Shown one piece after another: positions 12,075-22,900 of a stretch of DNA of 64,000 nucleotides. The position numbers and the translations under genes were made by a program. The DNA lies in NCBI RefSeq assembly GCF_017591425.1, contig NW_024465885.1:31628501-31692500 (forward strand), in the 5' to 3' direction. Each line of letters starts with the position of its first letter. The first letter of the stretch is position 1. Origin of the DNA: Ochotona curzoniae. Taxonomy: Eukaryota > Chordata > Mammalia > Lagomorpha > Ochotonidae. The notes beneath the pieces are model-generated. The model was not told the origin of the DNA. It searched no databases and worked only from the letters and a program-made list of their open reading frames with translations.

Positions 12075-12305
12075 AGGTAGAATTAGAGAGAGAGAGAATT
12101 TCTATTTATTGGTTTCTCCCAAAATGTCATTAATGGCCAGGCCTGGGCCAAGTGCAAGCCAGGAGCCGGGTAGTTTATCCAGGTCCAGTGTGGGGTCTGG
12201 GCCCAAGCAGTTGAAGAATCCTCCATTACTCTTCCAGGTGCATTAGCAGGGAGACTGATCGCTACAGATGCCCATATGCAATGCCAGCACTGCAGGTTTC
12301 TCTAA
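12075..12305 (-). mobile_element. CSINE, old subfamily
   Basis: Reverse-strand copy with an (AG)n tail end, 'gcaagccaggagccgggtag', 'agatgcccatatgcaatgcc' and 'agcactgcaggtttctc'. The GCACTGCAGG head is the rabbit-like older subfamily. Confidence 0.75.
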
Positions 12306-12760
12306 TACAATCAACGAATTCAATATATTAGTATCTCAGATGGTCTTTTAAAGGTTTTTATTTTTTTTCTTTACAATATTGGATAGACTAATATTAATCA
12401 AGATAATGTATTATTGGCAAAAGAAATGAAACTAGAGTCTAGAACTAAATATGGTTTATACAAGTTTAGCATTTTGAAAGAGTGAAATGCCAAGAAAATT
12501 AAATGGGGAACAAAATAGCCTTTTTGATAAATGGTTCCAAGGAAAGTGGAATAATATGCCAAAAAAAAAAAAAAAGAAAAAAAAAAACTGAACCTCTATC
12601 TAAAGCTATTTACAAAAGCTGATTTAAAATGAATTTTAGAGTAATTTTAAGAGATAAAACAATAAGAACTTTGGACAAAAACATAAGTGTAAATATTTAT
12701 GACCTCATATTAGGCAGTGACCCTTAGATAGAAAAATCTCTTATGAAAGATCAATTTAGC
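12306..12760. other. unique stretch with A-rich tract
   Basis: Contains an A-rich run at about 12560-12586. No element or gene assigned. Confidence 0.4.
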
Positions 12761-12979
12761 CTCATAAAACTAAAAACTTTCTTGCCTGCAAGGGTGCTAT
12801 CAAGAAAATTGAATGGTAGCTCACAGAACTGGAAAAAATATTTGAAAATTGATAAAAATGGAAATTGATGAAAAGTTTGTGTCTGGTTAGGGACTTGCCT
12901 TTCGAATATATAAAGTCACAAGTATATTTTGGTAATAAAATGGGCGCATAATCCAACTGATACTGGGTCATGGCCTCAC

Positions 12980-13520
12980 GTATTGTTTTTCCAAAGGAAA
13001 TGCACAAAGGCAGTAAGCAAAGTATGGGTTCAACATGATTAGCCATTGAACCACAATGAAAGCCAATGTCACCATGAAATTTGACTTCATGCTCATTAGA
13101 ATGACAGATATAATAGACATAACTGTAGAATAGTTTTTTGAGTAGCCCTAAATGAAACTTCTTCCTTTTCCATTTATGGTTCTCAAGCACAAACAGAATA
13201 TGCTGTGCATGCAATATCTGTAGAGAAAGAGGAAATTGGGTTGAAATGATTCCTCAATACTCTGTTCTTCAAGTGTCAGGTTTGTCTAATGTATAAACTC
13301 TGTAATAGCCTGTTTTTTTTTCTTAACCATAGTATAAGCAAGGCATGTGCAAGCAAGATATTCCTTTGCCTGAGTAGTTTCATTGAGCATTGGAAGCCTG
13401 GATCGCAATGAAATCTAAGCTTCCTTTGTCCTTTTTCATGAATCTGTAAGTAATAAACCTGCTCTTTGCCGGGTGGTTGTATGTGTGAGATTTCTGTTTT
13501 TCTGGGCAAAATTGGTAATG
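12980..13520 (+). mobile_element. LTR-like remnant, family unassigned
   Basis: The stretch 'ctgtaagtaataaacctgct' followed by 'ctttgccgggtggttg' resembles the poly(A)-signal and U5 region of mammalian ERV LTRs. The upstream boundary is unclear. ORFs at 12762-13214 (150 codons) and 13276-13620 (114 codons), both reverse strand, cross it and show no known domain. Confidence 0.4.
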
Positions 13521-13680
13521 AGTGTACAGTAAACCCATTCAGAATAAAAATTATTAGAGATAGAAAGGATATGGAGAAATAGAAATTTTTATTCATTGGA
13601 ACATTTGTAAAATGGTTCAATTGCTTTGGAACCTGGTTGGGTGTGGGAAGATAGGAATTTGGAGAACAAGAAATCTCATT

Positions 13681-13921
13681 GGTATGAAGCCATAACCAAC
13701 TGTAATCCTGTAAGAAAGCTCTGAGAAATCAGGGGAAAAGCCTTGAAGCAGTTGGAATGGAAAACATGAGTGTAAGAACTCCTTTTTAAGGTGATTGAGT
13801 AGGAGACGACAAAGGGGAACTCACCAGCGTGAAACCATAGCCAGCTGTAATCCTGCTATAAAGCTCCAGGAATTCAAGACAAAGGTCCTGAAGCAGTTGG
13901 AATGGAAAAGCATGGGTGCAC
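13681..13921 (+). repeat. tandem duplication, about 95-bp homology at 146-bp spacing
   Basis: Unit 1 (13681-13776) and unit 2 (13827-13921) share 'gaaaccatagccagctgtaa'-type sequence and GAAGCAGTTGGAATGGAAA. The repeat resembles duplicated U3 enhancer blocks of an LTR, but I cannot name the family. Confidence 0.75.
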
Positions 13922-14205
13922 TATGTCCTCAATTTTGATGACACATTAAAGAGAGGTGCTTCTTCTCAACATGTCATTTAATCACCAGTAGCGTGTTTAG
14001 AATGCATTGCTTACTGATTGACTCCTGCCCCTTGCATGCTAGTATGTAAATCACACCCTGTTTCAGACCCTCCCTCCTTTCGACTATGTGGCCCTCAGTC
14101 TTTAAAAGTGTTTTGCTGTTAAATTTTTTGACTATAGACTATCAGTCAGTAGTCCATGTGTATGATTGTCGGTTCTGTGCACTAAATCCCTTGTTGAACA
14201 GTAGG
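13922..14205 (+). mobile_element. possible LTR promoter region
   Basis: Follows the duplicated block. Contains 'gtatgtaaatcacaccctgt', a C-rich segment and 'gtctttaaaagtg', which could be a U3 end with TATA-like box. No AATAAA and U5 follow; L1 sequence begins at 14210 instead. Inference only. Confidence 0.3.
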
Positions 14206-14206
14206 G

Positions 14207-14465
14207 TAGTTCCACAAGTGTTGGAGTTACCATATGACCCACCAACTCAATACATAGATAACTTGACAGAAAAACACACATTCACTAGAAAAATTCTAAT
14301 AGTTCTATGTAACCCATATGTCCATAAACTGATGAATAACGATGGTATGGAGTATCTATTCAATGGATTAACCAAAATGAAAATAGGAATAAAGAATTGA
14401 AATATGTTGCGACTTTGGTGACCTTTAAGAACACTTTGTTATGTACATCTGAAGGGTAAAATGTG
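14207..14465 (+). mobile_element. old L1 3' ORF2 fragment
   Basis: 'gagttaccatatgacccacc', 'acccatatgtccataaactg', 'atgaataacgatggta' and 'ataaagaattgaaatatg' follow the order of the L1 ORF2 end. The 104-codon ORF 14086-14400 is partly this decayed L1. Confidence 0.75.
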
Positions 14466-14689
14466 CATGATGAATTTGGAATTACAGGTTGTATCAGAGT
14501 TAAAGGATGTCTAAATATCTGTAGTATATGTCACCAGTTATTTGGGTGTCTACTTGAATATGCTTACTCTGACCAAAGATGGAAAAATTTAGCCACTAAT
14601 AAAGAAAATAATTGAAATCAACTCAAATATGTGAAGCATATTTAAACCCAAAATTATTAAGGCAATTAAAACCATCTCATTAATTATTA

Positions 14690-15000
14690 AATCAACTTTG
14701 TGTTACTATGTAGGTAACAATAGCATTTTGTGACTTAAACAAGCATTATTTCCTATCTGCAGTGCATCAGGACTATGGGTAAGGCTTAGATTAATCATTT
14801 TCCTAGGGCCTCAGTATGCTACAATTGGTCAGGGCTAAATCCCGTATCTATTGACCAGAGCCGGCTGCCACACAATTTTTAGTTTTCTTTTAAGCTTGAG
14901 TGGTTGTTGACAGAATTCAGTTCCTATGACTGCAGTGAGGCCAGAATTCTAGCAACCTTTTGAGCACTGCCATCCATTTCAGGAGAGTCCCTTCAAATAT
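14690..15000 (-). mobile_element. ancient LTR-type repeat (MaLR-like)
   Basis: 'ttttgtgacttaaacaagca', then 'ctatctgcagtgcatcagga' and 'gttgttgacagaattcagtt', matches the pattern of a common mammalian ERVL-MaLR-like repeat read in reverse. Subfamily not determined. Confidence 0.45.
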
Positions 15001-15733
15001 TCACCATCTATGCATCCCCTCTTGAGGCATTGCTTACTCCTTCAGTGCAAGCAGAAAAGCATGATAGAGCCAAAAAAACGGAAACCAGAAGGCTCTGAAA
15101 CACCTCGCCCCCATTCACTAGAGCAATGCTTTGTTTGGGGAAAAATTGACATATTGAAAACGTTCACAACTCTGTGTGTTTTTTACTGGACTCTGTGTTT
15201 TTGTTGTTGTTGTTGTTGTTGTTGCTACAGAAAAAGGAATGAATAAATGAGCTGCTAAATTTTAGTTGCAGAGAACTGGTGTTTTGGCTTACTTGAGCCC
15301 CATTACCACTCTGAGTGCAGTAGCAGTTGTGAAGAGGGCATTCTTGGTGAGCTTTGCTGAAGCTAGGAGGTAATAAAACCATTTTCTTGAATAACTGAAT
15401 GCATGTTTTAATCTGATTGAATATATAGATAGCATCAATAATGACACATATATTCTAACAAGATAGAACAAAACTGGAATATTGGAACTGCAAGTATAAT
15501 CACAAAAATGAAAATTCAACAATGTTAAAAACCACATTTGAATAGGCAAAGAAAAAAGAACCAATGTACTTGAAGCTAAACAATTCAGACCAACTAGCAT
15601 GAGCAAAAATAATAAATAATTCTCAGAAGTAATTAAGCCTCAAAACGTTAATTTTTCTTACTTACTTAAAACTGTTAATTTTTCTCATTTATATAATTGT
15701 AGTCTATATTTTAGTTCTCCAAATCAGGGAAAA
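15001..15733. other. unique stretch with (TTG)n
   Basis: Contains a (TTG)n repeat at 15200-15224. ORFs on both strands (72-105 codons) run through low-complexity sequence (poly-C or poly-N peptides) and are not genes. Confidence 0.45.
15200..15224. repeat. (TTG)n microsatellite
   Basis: About eight TTG units; source of the poly-Cys and poly-Asn chance peptides. Confidence 0.9.
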
Positions 15734-15942
15734 TGGGCCTGGCATGGTAGCCTAGTGGCTAAATTCCTTGCCTTGCATGTGCTGGGATCCCATATGGGCA
15801 TCAGTTCTAACCCCACTTCCCATCTAGCTCCCAGCTTGTGGCCTGGGAAAGCAGTCAAGGATGGACCTGAAGCCTTGGAACCCTGGACAGCTTGGGAGAC
15901 CTGGAGGAGGCTCTGGGCTCCTGGCTTTGGATTGGCTCAGCT
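15734..15942 (+). mobile_element. CSINE, young, 3' truncated
   Basis: Starts 'gggcctggcatggtagccta', has 'ggatcccatatgggca', and stops after 'ggattggctcagctgattcc', where L1 sequence begins. The tail is missing, suggesting a later deletion or recombination at the junction. Confidence 0.85.
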
Positions 15943-16737
15943 GATTCCATATCTTAGCTATTGAGAACTGTGACTGCAGATAACTCTCACATGCAGATTC
16001 CATCTGCTTTGGGTCAATTTCCAGGAGTGGAATAGTTGATATTCATAGTTCATATGGTAGGTCTGTTTCCAAATTTTTGAGGAATGTCCATATTCTCTTC
16101 CATTATACTTGTAACTAGTATACATTCTCACACATAGTCTATTAAGGTCCTTTTCCCCACATCCTTGCTAACATTTCTTAAGTTTTTGATTTTTGGATTT
16201 TAGCCAATCTGTGTGTTTTACTTGCGATTTCCTGGAGTTTGGTGATTCTGAAAGTCTTTTCATGTGTCTTTTTGGCTGTTTATAGCTGTTAATAGTTCAT
16301 CCTTTGGAAAATACTTGGTCACATCCTTAGCCCATTTCTTAACTGTTGTTGTTATTGGATTTCTTAAGCTCTTTATTTCTTCTGGATATTAACGCTTTAT
16401 CAGATATATAGTTTGTAAGCATTTTCTACCATTCTGCCAGTGGCATTTTTTTTCTTTGCCTTATAGAAACTTCTTAGCTTGGAGTGATCTTCTTTGTTTA
16501 TTTTTGCTTTTATTAACTGTAGCTTTAGGTTCTTAGTCAAGAAGCCTGGTTATTTCAGTGTCTTTCAGTGTTCTCCTGCGTTTTCCTCTGGTAATTTGAT
16601 GGTTTCTGGTCTTAAATTGGATGATCTTTGAATCACTATAGGTTTATTTATGGCACAGGGTGTAAGATGGGAGTCTTGCTTCAGAATTTTGCATGTAGAG
16701 ATCCAATTTTTCCAACAACAATTATTGAAGAGATTAA
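15943..16737 (-). mobile_element. L1 ORF2 3' segment
   Basis: Reverse-strand L1: 'catatcttagctattgagaa', 'gtcaatttccaggagtgg', 'tggatattaacgctttatca', 'tgtaagatgggagtcttgct' and 'acaattattgaagag'. This covers the C-terminal third of ORF2. Multiple stops, inactive. Confidence 0.9.
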
Positions 16738-16862
16738 TTCTTAATGTTTAACTTTTTAAGACAGATTAATGATTTGAATCTTGATTCAAACACACACTGA
16801 GCAACTATTTTAAAAAGTGACACAGTAATTTTAAAATGCTGGTTAGATATTTGATAACATTT

Positions 16863-17065
16863 TAAAAAAGATTTATTTATTGATATTGGAAAGGCAGATT
16901 TCCAAAAAAAAAAAAGAGAGAGAGAGAGAGAGAATGAAATGAAGATCTTCCATCCCTGCCACCACTATCAGGCCACAAGCAGGAAGCTGGACTGGAAGTA
17001 GAACAGCCAGAACAAACACGGGATCCCAGCGCATGCAAGACTAGGCTATAGTTACTGCTTCCAGA
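16863..17065 (-). mobile_element. CSINE with internal deletion
   Basis: The tail 'aaaagatttatttattgata' and an (AG)n block are followed almost directly by 'caggccacaagcaggaagct', so the middle of the element is missing. Ends near 'gactaggctatag'. Confidence 0.75.
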
Positions 17066-17104
17066 AACGTCAGCACAAGATGAGATTTCCATTTACAAAT
17101 CAGA

Positions 17105-17235
17105 AAGTAGACCCTCACAAGGAGTCTGCTGGTAACTTGGATTCGGTCTTTCTAAGCCTTCAGACTGTTTGGTCTTGGAGTCTCCCATTATATTGCATAT
17201 TTATTACAAAATAAAATTGACTGATACAGTATACG
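17105..17235 (+). mobile_element. MaLR-type LTR 3' end (MST/MLT1-like)
   Basis: 'gagtctgctggtaacttgga' corresponds to the 'tctgctggcaccttgatctt' region of MST/MLT1 LTRs, followed by an eroded poly(A)-signal region. Confidence 0.5.
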
Positions 17236-17644
17236 TGTCCAATAACTGCAACTGTAGAGGGGGATAGAGTGAGAGCTGGTCCAATGTTCAGTAAGACATA
17301 ATTTACATATCAAAATATATCAAATCTCACCATGCAATATATAAATCCATTACATGAATAGTTTAATATTTATACAATATTGTTTTAATATGTTATAGTA
17401 TTATCTACATAACACAGATAGCATATAAATAAATATTTTTTCTGTTTTCTAATGACAATGTTATGGTAGTTTTTTAAAACTATAGTTTTTCAAGACTTCA
17501 AAGTTGAAGTGAATTAGATTATTTATCTAAATAAGCTAGACGTTTGATAGTTCTATTTTATTTATAGCTTAAAACTTGCTCCATGTGGGATAAAATCTAG
17601 CTATATAAGATGAATATATTAAAATACTTATAACTGAATGTGAG
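17236..17644. other. unique AT-rich stretch
   Basis: Nothing recognised. Confidence 0.4.
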
Positions 17645-17915
17645 AATTTGGTATGATGGCTAAAGGTGCTGCCTGGTATACTTCATGTCAATTCTGAGTG
17701 CCTAGGTTAGAGTCTCACCTCTGTTCCCAGTCCAGCTTCCTGTTAGCCTTTCAAAGCAGCAGGTGGTGTTTCAATTGGCTCAGCCCTGGTTACAAACATC
17801 CATAGTCAGATAGCATCCTGCTGCTGGTGTTTGAAGCTTTACCTGGATGGAAGGTTTTTGACATGGCCTTACTCTGTTGAACTGCCTTTCAAATAAAAAA
17901 ATGAAATTTTCAAAA
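17645..17915 (+). mobile_element. CSINE, strongly diverged
   Basis: Forward: 'ggtatgatggctaaaggtgc', 'gttagagtctcacct', 'ccagtccagcttcctg' and the tail 'tgcctttcaaataaaaaaat'. The TTTCAAATAAA tail places it in the older subfamily. Confidence 0.65.
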
Positions 17916-18635
17916 AGCTTTCAGGAACCCTACTTTATAGCCTACTGGATTTTCTGCACTTCTGTGTATCTTGCAGCAAGAATTTCTGTAAAAAGGAGAA
18001 TTTACTTATAGAAAAATAGTGATGATTTATTTTGATAAAATCTTACCATCTGAAGCATTTTAAATTTTGATTAGAAATCTGAAAAGGGAGAAAAATTATA
18101 TACTTTTGCTTTGTGGAATTGCTATTGATCATTCACCCTGTAAATTTAATACAAAATTAATTTTCCATAATAAGTAATTAATTTTCGGAATTATCCATTT
18201 TGGCAGCATCTATTTTGGAATTCACTGTAAAAGCAATGGGGAATGGAAGGATGAGAGTGGATGATTTAATGTATTAAAGAGGAAGATGAGATGCAATAGC
18301 ACCAGAGAAACCTCCATTGATTTAAATGACAGTGAGGGGGTTGAGTTCTGAGTACTGTGCCCTTGTCACAGGGCTCGCACTGGGAGGAGGCATAAGCAGA
18401 TCTTCTTGCATTGACTTGTGCTCAACAGAGTCTCATGTTAAGCAGCTGAGACAGAAGTAGAAATCCATTAAATATCCACTGCAGGAGGGCATTCATCAAA
18501 TGCTCCCTATGGACCACTTATCCTTGGGAAAATCATATTGAGCAAGTTCCTTATGATGCAGAAATAGTGTGATGTTCCTGGAATGTGGCTGCCGAATGCC
18601 TGGCAGTTACAAAGCAAAATGCATCTATATCTATC
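17916..18635. other. unique stretch
   Basis: No repeat or gene recognised before the TCTA repeat. Confidence 0.4.

Positions 18636-18685
<50 letters not shown>
18636..18685. repeat. (TCTA)n tetranucleotide microsatellite
   Basis: About twelve uninterrupted TCTA units preceded by imperfect ones. It encodes the chance 'YLSI' repeat peptide. Confidence 0.97.
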
Positions 18686-19059
18686 AATAAAATACACTAT
18701 GTATATAATGATGTGTGATAAATACAACTCTGGAATTCTCTCTTTCTCTGTATTTTATAGGAAGCAATCCTAACACAAAATGTAGTTCAATAATACATAT
18801 TCATCAGTGTTTCTTCATTTATAACGTGGCTATAATACCATCCATGTTAGAGACATGGAGACTAAATTGCAGTATGGAAATGCTTCATATCTTTGTTTGA
18901 AATTCTTCCAAAGAAAAACTCTTATATTTATTATTTACATATTAATTGATCTTTTCAAAAACTGAAATGCATTGGAGGTTTCATTTTGGTATGTCAAATC
19001 TGCACTCCCATTTGTCTTGTTAATAAATGTGAATGAGACATTTCAGGGTCTTGCAAAAG
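18686..19059. other. unique stretch
   Basis: Nothing recognised. Confidence 0.4.
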
Positions 19060-19370
19060 CAGCATGGTCATAAACAACATAACTTTATTTTATTATAGTC
19101 CTGAAAAGGAGAAGTGCGAGATCAGGTTGCCAGAATTTTCAGTTTCTGGTAAGGTCTCTTTTTGCTTTATAGTTGGTCACCTTGTTGTGTTATCCAGAGC
19201 AGAGATGGATAAAACAACAACAAAAGCTCCCCAAAACAGGGTGGGTCTCATGACTCTTCTAATCCTCAAAACAGACACCTGTACTGCTGACCTGGTTAAT
19301 ATCTCAGGACCCAGCTCTTAACATTCTGGAGCCTAAAACTCCTACGGAGGAGTTTTGGAAGATGCAAACT
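19060..19370 (-). mobile_element. MaLR-type LTR (MST/MLT1-like)
   Basis: Reverse-strand sequence matches the order seen in MST/MLT1 LTRs: 'aacaacataactttatttta', 'agatcaggttgccagaattt', 'gggtctcatgactcttctaa', and a decayed U3. The 85-codon ORF at 19064-19321 is this LTR read by chance. Confidence 0.6.
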
Positions 19371-19480
19371 TAAAACAGTGAGGTGAAGAAAGTTTGGCAT
19401 AGATAGGAAAGGCCAAAAACTGCTTGAAATATTTTATCGTAAATATATTCTCATAATTTTGGTCAGCATTCTAACTTATA

Positions 19481-19509
19481 ACTTGATCTTAGCCAAAAGG
19501 CCGAGAAGC
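19481..19509 (-). pseudogene. U2 snRNA 5'-end fragment (pseudogene)
   Basis: The reverse complement reads GCTTCTCGGCCTTTTGGCTA followed by AGATCAAGT. This is the first part of U2 spliceosomal RNA (about nucleotides 4-32), including the stretch around the branch-point-interacting region's 5' neighbour. The 5' ATC is lost, and the rest of U2 (branch-site GTAGTA, Sm site, 3' stem-loops) is absent. It has no snRNA promoter (PSE) or 3' box nearby, so it is non-functional. Most likely an L1-mediated copy of a 5' fragment or a template-switch product; a truncated U2 retrocopy eroded at its 3' side is the alternative. Confidence 0.88.
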
Positions 19510-20043
19510 AGTGCATTATAATTTATAACACTTCTGTTTAACCGAATAATAACTTAAGATGTTCCAAGTTTTGTTTTTGTTTTGAGTGAGGAAACACATT
19601 TTCATACAAGAAAAAGTTATCTTTCTTTTTATTTTCTTTTGTTATTTCCATCATTGTTTAAATATGCAATAGTTTATTTGAAAATATTATAGGCAAATTT
19701 AATGATGAAATCAGCATCCCCCTAGAACCAACATGTACTGAATGGCTCTCCTACCATTCCTTCTTTACTTGCTACATATAAAAGGTTTTGAAAAAGTTCA
19801 GAGTATTGCAGGAAAAGCTGTAAACAATCAATGAAAAGAATTACATTTCATTCATGCAGAGTAAATTTCAAAATAATCACTCATCATTAAAACTGTAGTA
19901 CTATGTCATTCTTGACCGTTGTTTTGGGGGTAATTAAAGTGTTGTCTTTTTATTTGTTGTATTCTTTAGTGAAGAACTAAGCCTTTGACTGTAATGGAAA
20001 TTGAAAATATATTATCCCAAAAATTGAAAAATGATTTTAAAAA
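19510..20043. other. unique AT-rich stretch
   Basis: Nothing recognised between the U2 fragment and the purine tract. Confidence 0.4.
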
Positions 20044-20131
20044 TGAAAGGAAGGAAGAAAGAAGAAAAGAAAGAAGGAAGAAAAGAGGGAAGGAAGGAGG
20101 AGGGAAGGAGGAGAGGAAGGGAGGAAGAAGG
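20044..20131. repeat. homopurine (GGAA)n/(GAAGG)n tract
   Basis: About 88 bp almost entirely A and G on the + strand, with no pyrimidine interruption except at the edges. The reverse reading gives the S/F/P-rich chance peptide at 19966-20151. Can adopt triplex structures in principle. Confidence 0.93.
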
Positions 20132-20662
20132 CAATGGGAATGAAGTATCATAGAGTTTCACAATGGTATCAAGGAACTACTTGGAATCTGTATTATCACC
20201 TCAACATGAGAATTGAAAAAAATGTTAAAAATAATCATTCATTCATAATTCATTATTATTGATGACACTAAGAAACTAAAATATGCTATAAATTTAAGTA
20301 AGATATTATATTTTATAAATATAAACATAAATATAAATATAAATATACAGGCCAGGAGAGAATGGAGTGACATATTCCAGATTCTGAAAGAAAAAAAATT
20401 GTTTTAGGAGTTGTGTATTTAAAAAAAATACATTTGAATAAAAAGAAAAAACCGAGAGTAAAGCAAACATCTTTTAATTCAAAGAAAGCTTCTTGGTAAA
20501 TATATATTCTGAAAAAAATTATGCATGATTTCAAATTCACTATGGGTTTTTTGCATTGAAAATAAACACGTTTTGTTCATTTTCCATTGGTAATTTGAAG
20601 TCCTGTTGTATGCAAATAAGGCTCATTTAACCCCCTTTTCTGTGAATAATATATTCTTTTTC
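20132..20662. other. unique AT-rich stretch with (ATAAAT)n
   Basis: Contains an (ATAAAT)n stretch at 20315-20347. No gene. Confidence 0.45.
20315..20347. repeat. (ATAAAT)n short repeat
   Basis: Five imperfect hexamer units. Confidence 0.8.
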
Positions 20663-20982
20663 AAAAAAGATTTATTTATTATCATTGTTTTTTATTGGAA
20701 AGTCAGATTTACAGAGAGAAGGAGAGACAGAAAGATCTTTAATCTGCTGGTTCACTCCCCAAGCAGCGGCAATGGCCAGAGCTGAGTCAATCCGAAGTCA
20801 GGAACCAGAAGACTCTTATGTGTCTTCCACATGGGTGTAAGATCCTAAGACGTTGGGCCATCCTTTACTGCTTTCCCAGGCCACAGGCAGGGAGTTGGAA
20901 GGGAAGTGGAACATCTGGGATACAAACTGGCGTCCATATGGGATGAGGACTTTAGCCACTAGTCTACTGCAGTGGGCCTGAG
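20660..20982 (-). mobile_element. CSINE, full length
   Basis: Reverse-strand: tail 'aaaaaagatttatttattat', 'ttggaaagtcagatttacag', B-box region 'tacaaactggcgtccatatg' and the end 'ctgcagtgggcctga'. Confidence 0.9.
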
Positions 20983-20989
20983 TAAGATA

Positions 20990-22000
20990 TTTTCTGTTTC
21001 TAATGTGAGAGTCTCATGTGATGTGTCAGCATCCATGGAAGTGTTTTGGGAGGCATTTGGTAAAATGACTGGTGATGATAGGTTTTCTTCTGATTGGATA
21101 TAGCTTCTTCTAGGGTTGGACATCTCTCCTTGTCTCTTTGCATATACTTTCTTCCCCTTTGTTTTCAAATCTCTCCTGGGTCCCACTAACTCAACTATTT
21201 CTCCTTTCATGATGCTACCAGGTTCCCAAAGCCTCTTGACTCATGATTTCCTCCAGTTTTATTTTACTGTGTCTTTTTTCTGTTTGATCTATGCTATCAC
21301 TGACTTCTTCTATTATGCTTTTAATTTTGCTTGGTGTACTTTTTAGTTGAAACATTTCTATTTGATTTTATAATTTTTATCAAATGTCTCCTTCAAGGCC
21401 TTGAATTTTTTTTCTCTGTATTCTCAGAAAATGTTTTGAACTTCATTAAAATTGTTAATCTTGAATCTTTGTCTAAATATTTGAGAAACATCAGTTCTGA
21501 ATGGTTGTTTCCTGGTAACTTATTTTGTTTCTTAAGGTACATGCTTCCACAGAATTGCTTGATGCTTGTTGATACTGTCTGTGTATTAGTTATAGGACAG
21601 TTATAGTAATCTGAATTCATTCATGCTGTCCTTGTGGAAACTCTAAGCAATAAGCATATTTTCTGACAATACTGTTAGATTATTTTAGTGCTAGACAGCA
21701 CCCTGCCTTTAGTCCTGTTCCATGTCTCCTGTTAATTTTTGTTTGTTTTTCACTTTCTCAGTCCAACAATACTCTACAAGGTGATTTGTTCTGGTGTGTT
21801 CAGAATAAATTGAGCAAATGTCTAAATAGGGATAGTCTGTTTCTACAAGCCTTCTTCTGGGTGTGTGCCAGGCTCAGACTCCTATTCCTATGTCATAATG
21901 TTAAAATACACCTTGAATCCACAGCCTTCCCAGCTAGGAGCTCTCAGAGTAGAATCAAAGGCCACTGTGCGATGGGCTTTCTGCTTCTCAGGTGGATTCA
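20990..22000 (-). mobile_element. probable L1 ORF1/5'-UTR region
   Basis: Reverse-strand T-rich sequence with 'ctccttcaaggcc' and 'ttcattaaaattgttaatct', in the style of mammalian L1 5' UTR/ORF1 coiled-coil regions. The 75-91-codon ORFs here show no intact domain. Family assignment is from general resemblance only. Confidence 0.4.
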
Positions 22001-22900
22001 CTGCCTGATGTTGCTCCTATAATCACTAGTAAAGCTGGCGTAGGCTCAATACAGACCAACAGGGGTTAGATAAGTTCACTTGGAACTGAAGCAAGTTCAG
22101 TGGCTAAGTCTGTAGGCCTTGGCTTAGGGATAGTCACGCTGCAGATCTGCTCAATTTGGGTTTGACCAACCTTATTTGGAGGCCCAACACAGCCTTGTGG
22201 TTCCTTACTGTTTGTTGAAGGTTATAAAAGGGGAGGTAGATAAAAACCTTCAGCCTCCAACCTAGATCCTAAGTGGCTCATTTCTAGATCCTAAGTGGGT
22301 CACTTCATACTCATTAGACCTGTATAATTATGGAGGTACAATCAAGTTCACATGTGCTAGCCAATAATACACATACACAGGAAGGAAGGTCTGCCTGTTG
22401 CTGGGGCCAAAGCAGAGGTTTCATGCACAAGGTATTTGGGCTTTATCATAAGAGGGTATCAGGATGTTGGTCAGGCATCTTACCTACAAGATCAGTTCCT
22501 AAATGGACTCTTCTGTCCCCCTGTGAAGAATGGGTATCTTACTCTGTGATTGGATGAAGAGTGGCAAGAGGTTGTTTGGCTGTGGAGACTCCAAATATTT
22601 GGTCTGTGGGTACTGGTCTAAGGAAAAAGTACTAAGTCATTCTAACACTGTTATTCAATTCTTTATCCCTCCAGGAAGTAGGGGCTGGGCCAGAGATGTA
22701 CTTACCAGAACTTGGGGAGGGGTGAAGCAGACAAGCTTTTCCATTGTTTTCTTCAACAGATGTCAAGCAGCACAGTTGTCCCGTGTCACAGTACATCATG
22801 ATGCTGCTACAGATGTTCTCCATCACTAACTGGAGATTCAGCACTGTTTCTGAACAGCAAAGATCTAGCACCTTTTCTGGCTTGTGTCCAGCACAGTCAA
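22001..22900. other. unassigned, possibly repeat-derived stretch
   Basis: Includes 'gttataaaaggggagg' at about 22220, a TATA-like string, and a 22-bp tandem duplication. It may be the outer part of the L1 5' region or an old LTR. ORFs of 75-99 codons show no known domain. Confidence 0.35.
22262..22305. repeat. 22-bp tandem duplication
   Basis: CTAGATCCTAAGTGGCTCAT-type unit at 22262-22283, repeated with two or three changes at 22284-22305. Confidence 0.85.

Noticed and set aside
12762..13214. Longest ORF in the window (150 codons, reverse strand)
   Set aside because: AT-rich, no domain, no upstream promoter or splice context, and it runs into an LTR-like remnant; length is plausible by chance in 64 kb on six frames.
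18636..18685. CRISPR-like or satellite array
   Set aside because: Simple tetranucleotide repeat without spacers; no array of repeats with unique spacers occurs anywhere in the window.
19481..19509. Functional U2 gene
   Set aside because: Only the first 29 nt or so exist; Sm site, branch-interaction sequence and 3' stem-loops are missing.
22218..22232. TATA box of a gene promoter
   Set aside because: No GC-rich promoter, no exon and no ORF downstream; more likely part of a repeat-derived block or chance in AT-rich DNA.
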